From: JAPWJZ01 sp041287865
GTDB taxonomy: Bacteria; Pseudomonadota; Alphaproteobacteria; Micavibrionales; UBA2020
NCBI GenBank assembly: GCA_041287865.1
Contig: JBGGMV010000009.1
Span: 1-64,000 of the forward strand
Length of the DNA stretch: 64,000 nt
Direction: 5' to 3'
Under the pieces are notes generated by a model, which was given only the letters and a program-made list of their open reading frames with translations, had not been told where the DNA came from and searched no databases. This document shows, piece after piece, positions 61,941-64,000 of this stretch. Made by a program: the position numbers and the translations under genes. Position 1 is the stretch's first letter; each line of letters starts with the position of its first letter.

Positions 61941-64000
61941 TCAGAGAACGATATGCCCCGAGAAGAGCAGCTGCCCCTCGTCCGACATTGTCATGTTGGC
62001 GTTGGTGATGGTGGCGACCGGGGTCATTGCGAAGATGCCGCCATCGCCGTCACGGTCGACGCTGATAAAGCCGGTTCGGCCCAGCACGACAATTTCGATG
62101 AAATCGGTCACGGCGTCTTCGACAGGATCATAGCCGCTGATGAAATCGTGGAAGTCGAGAACGTCAAATTGCGTCAGGCTGAAATCGCTGATCGTGGTCG
62201 TGCCGTTCGCGCTGTCGGCCGTGAACTTGAACGTATCAGCACCCGTGCCGCCCGTGAGCTTGTCATTGCCACCGCCGCCCACAATCGTGTCATCGCCACC
62301 GCTGCCATTCAGCGTGTTGTTCGCGGCGTTGCCGGCGATGTCATTGGCCAGCGCATTGCCGGTGCCGTTGACGGCGTTGGCGCCCGTCAGGTTCAGGTTC
62401 TCGACATTTGTTTTCAGCGTAAGGGTGACGGAACTGTTCACCGTATCCATGCCGCCGTTCAGGGTTTCAGTCACGATATCACCTGTGTTATCGACGATAT
62501 AAATGTCATCGCCGAGGCCTCCATTCATCTTATCCGCGCCCGCCAGACCGTCAAGCAGGTTGGCCCCTGCATTTCCTACCAATGAGTTAACGGCCGCGTT
62601 CCCTGTGCCGTCGATATTGCCCGCCCCTGTTAATATAAGGTTTTCCAGGTTCACGCCCAGTACATAACTGAAATCAGCAAAGACAGAATCCGTGCCCTTG
62701 GCCACGTCTTCGGTAATCGTATCGGCGACGTCGATGACATACGAATCGTTCCCCGCCCCGCCGATCAGCTGGTCGGCACCGCCGCCGCCGTTCAGCGTGT
62801 TGTTGCCCGTCGATCCTGTGATGCTGTTATCAAGCCCGTTGCCCGTGCCATGCACAGTTGCCGTCAGCACAAGATTTTCAATGAAGGCGCCCAGCGTATA
62901 GGTGACTTTCGACTGCACGGTATCGGTGCCTTCGTTATCCAGCTCCGTCACGACATCGCCAATGTTGTCGACGATATAAGTGTCGTTGCCCGCGCCGCCT
63001 GCCATGCTGTCCGCGCCCGTGCCGCCGTTCAGCGTATTGTCGCCAGCGTTGCCGGTGAGCGTATTCACCAGCGTATTGCCTGTGCCGTTGATATGGCCTG
63101 CGCCGGTCAGCACAAGTTTCTCTATATTCGTGCCGAGCAGCCAGCTGATGGCGGCTCTGACCGTATCGGTGCCGCCGTTCGACATTTCCGAATGCATATC
63201 GCCTGCGCCCGCGACATAGGTATCGTTGCCAAGGCCGCCTGTCAGCCTGTTCACCGCGCCATTTCCGGTAAGGGTGTTATCACCCGCATTGCCCGTGCCA
63301 TTGATCGCGGCCGCACCCGTCAGTTCCAGAGCGCCGCAGCCCGCCGCTAACGTATAGGTGATACTGCTGCAAATGACATCGTCCGCGCCCGCATCCAGCA
63401 CTTTATCGAGCGCGTCGACCACGAAGCGATCCGCACCTGCCCCGCCCGTCATCGTATCCGCACCCGCGCCGCCGATCAGCGTATCATCGCCGTCACCGCC
63501 CGAGAGCGTGTTTGCCAGCGCGTTGCCGGAAATAACGTTATTATAAGCATTGCCCGCGCCCGCCAGCGCCGCGCCTGTCAGCGTGAGGTTTTCAAGCTCC
63601 ATACCGTCGAGACTGAAATTGATGGACGAAATCGCCGTATCCGTGCCTTCATCAGGCATTTCACTGGCGAAATCGCTGACGCTGTCGACGACATAGGTAT
63701 CGTCGCCCGCACCGCCCAGCATCAGGTCTTCGCCGCTACCGCCATCGATATAATCATCGCCCGCGCCGCCGTCGATATTGTCATTGCCGCCGCCCGCCGA
63801 GAGCGTGTTGTTGAACCCGTTGCCGTAAAGGCTGTTGATGACGTCATTGCCCGTGCCGTCAATATTGTCTGTACCGAGCAAGGTAAGATTTTCGACATTT
63901 TCAGGCAGGATAAAAGTGACGGTCGAGCGAACCTCGTCCTGACTGGGGTCAGCCGTTTCAATCACCACATCGCCCGCGTTGTCGACTATATAATAATCGC
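61941..64000 (-). CDS. RTX calcium-binding protein (5' end outside window)
   Basis: At least 686 aa; the frame stays open to the window end (DYYIVDNAGDVVIETAD), so the N-terminus is missing. At least seven repeat units of about 80-95 residues each have the form VENLTLTG, INGTGNxxxNxLxGN, NTLxGGxGxD, DTYIVDNxGDVVTE. The nonapeptides GGxGxDxx bind calcium in a beta-roll. The C-terminus (TFKFTADSANGTTTISDFS and DGDGGIFAM) is of the serralysin type, ending SDEGQLLFSGHIVL, likely a type I secretion signal. No protease motif is visible. Confidence 0.88.
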   Translation of the reverse strand, partial: DYYIVDNAGDVVIETADPSQDEVRSTVTFILPENVENLTLLGTDNIDGTGNDVINSLYGNGFNNTLSAGGGNDNIDGGAGDDYIDGGSGEDLMLGGAGDDTYVVDSVSDFASEMPDEGTDTAISSINFSLDGMELENLTLTGAALAGAGNAYNNVISGNALANTLSGGDGDDTLIGGAGADTMTGGAGADRFVVDALDKVLDAGADDVICSSITYTLAAGCGALELTGAAAINGTGNAGDNTLTGNGAVNRLTGGLGNDTYVAGAGDMHSEMSNGGTDTVRAAISWLLGTNIEKLVLTGAGHINGTGNTLVNTLTGNAGDNTLNGGTGADSMAGGAGNDTYIVDNIGDVVTELDNEGTDTVQSKVTYTLGAFIENLVLTATVHGTGNGLDNSITGSTGNNTLNGGGGADQLIGGAGNDSYVIDVADTITEDVAKGTDSVFADFSYVLGVNLENLILTGAGNIDGTGNAAVNSLVGNAGANLLDGLAGADKMNGGLGDDIYIVDNTGDIVTETLNGGMDTVNSSVTLTLKTNVENLNLTGANAVNGTGNALANDIAGNAANNTLNGSGGDDTIVGGGGNDKLTGGTGADTFKFTADSANGTTTISDFSLTQFDVLDFHDFISGYDPVEDAVTDFIEIVVLGRTGFISVDRDGDGGIFAMTPVATITNANMTMSDEGQLLFSGHIVL

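Overview
This window is a GC-rich chromosomal segment of an alphaproteobacterium. The evidence is an F1-ATPase inhibitor zeta subunit (DUF1476 family), a pal-cpoB-tilS-ftsH cluster, an alphaproteobacterial-type bactofilin, and an RsmA N-terminus of alphaproteobacterial type. Many tandem-repeat proteins (Sel1, ankyrin, LHR-type, EF-hand, RTX) lie between housekeeping genes. The genus cannot be fixed from this sequence; a Micavibrio- or Rhodospirillales-like bacterium is only a guess. I saw no tRNA, rRNA, CRISPR array, transposase or prophage gene.

Layout. 1-3.6 kb: a tandem GrpE-like protein (cut by the window start), bona fide grpE, a Sel1-repeat protein, a long palindromic repeat and an LHR-repeat protein. 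3.7-11 kb: an Aas-type acyltransferase/acyl-ACP synthetase, two paralogous secreted EF-hand proteins, and small unknown proteins. 11.2-16.4 kb: dnaK, dnaJ, a secreted unknown, dapB and a ferritin-like protein. 16.4-21.9 kb: a DUF1800/DUF1501 export pair, ankyrin proteins, ogt and nth. 22-31 kb: a lipoprotein, bactofilin, a lower-GC membrane protein, GNAT-lysS, a DinG-like helicase, the zeta inhibitor, an AlkA-type glycosylase and folE. 30.9-36.4 kb: two paralogous glutamate-cysteine-ligase-like genes, then nadK and glmM. 36.5-39 kb: three overlapping ankyrin genes that share a C-terminal domain. 39-48 kb: alkD, ftsH, tilS, cpoB and pal on the minus strand, then pcrA/uvrD and an NDUFA9-like gene on the plus strand. 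48-57 kb: surA-rsmA, gmk, an SDR, a putative metallopeptidase, and a thioesterase-tusA-glycosyltransferase operon. 57-64 kb: thrS-infC, three thioredoxin-like genes and the 3' part of a large RTX protein.

The most interesting structure is at 30.9-34.2 kb. Each of the two ligase paralogues is preceded by its own TTGACA promoter, a 20-codon reading frame that starts almost at the predicted transcription start, a hairpin across the stop codon of that frame, and a second hairpin. The two peptides share IAAL (encoded by the identical 12 nt) but then diverge: one is histidine-rich (HHVQHHHWH), the other aromatic-rich (YFYGFSYFGG). This looks like a pair of amino-acid-specific attenuators on paralogous carboxylate-amine ligases; a precursor-peptide/ligase system is a less likely alternative. 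Other points of note are an ATC start codon on infC with a perfect Shine-Dalgarno, a probable ATT start on an exported thioredoxin, the tandem GrpE-like paralogue, and the shared C-terminal domain of the ankyrin triplet.
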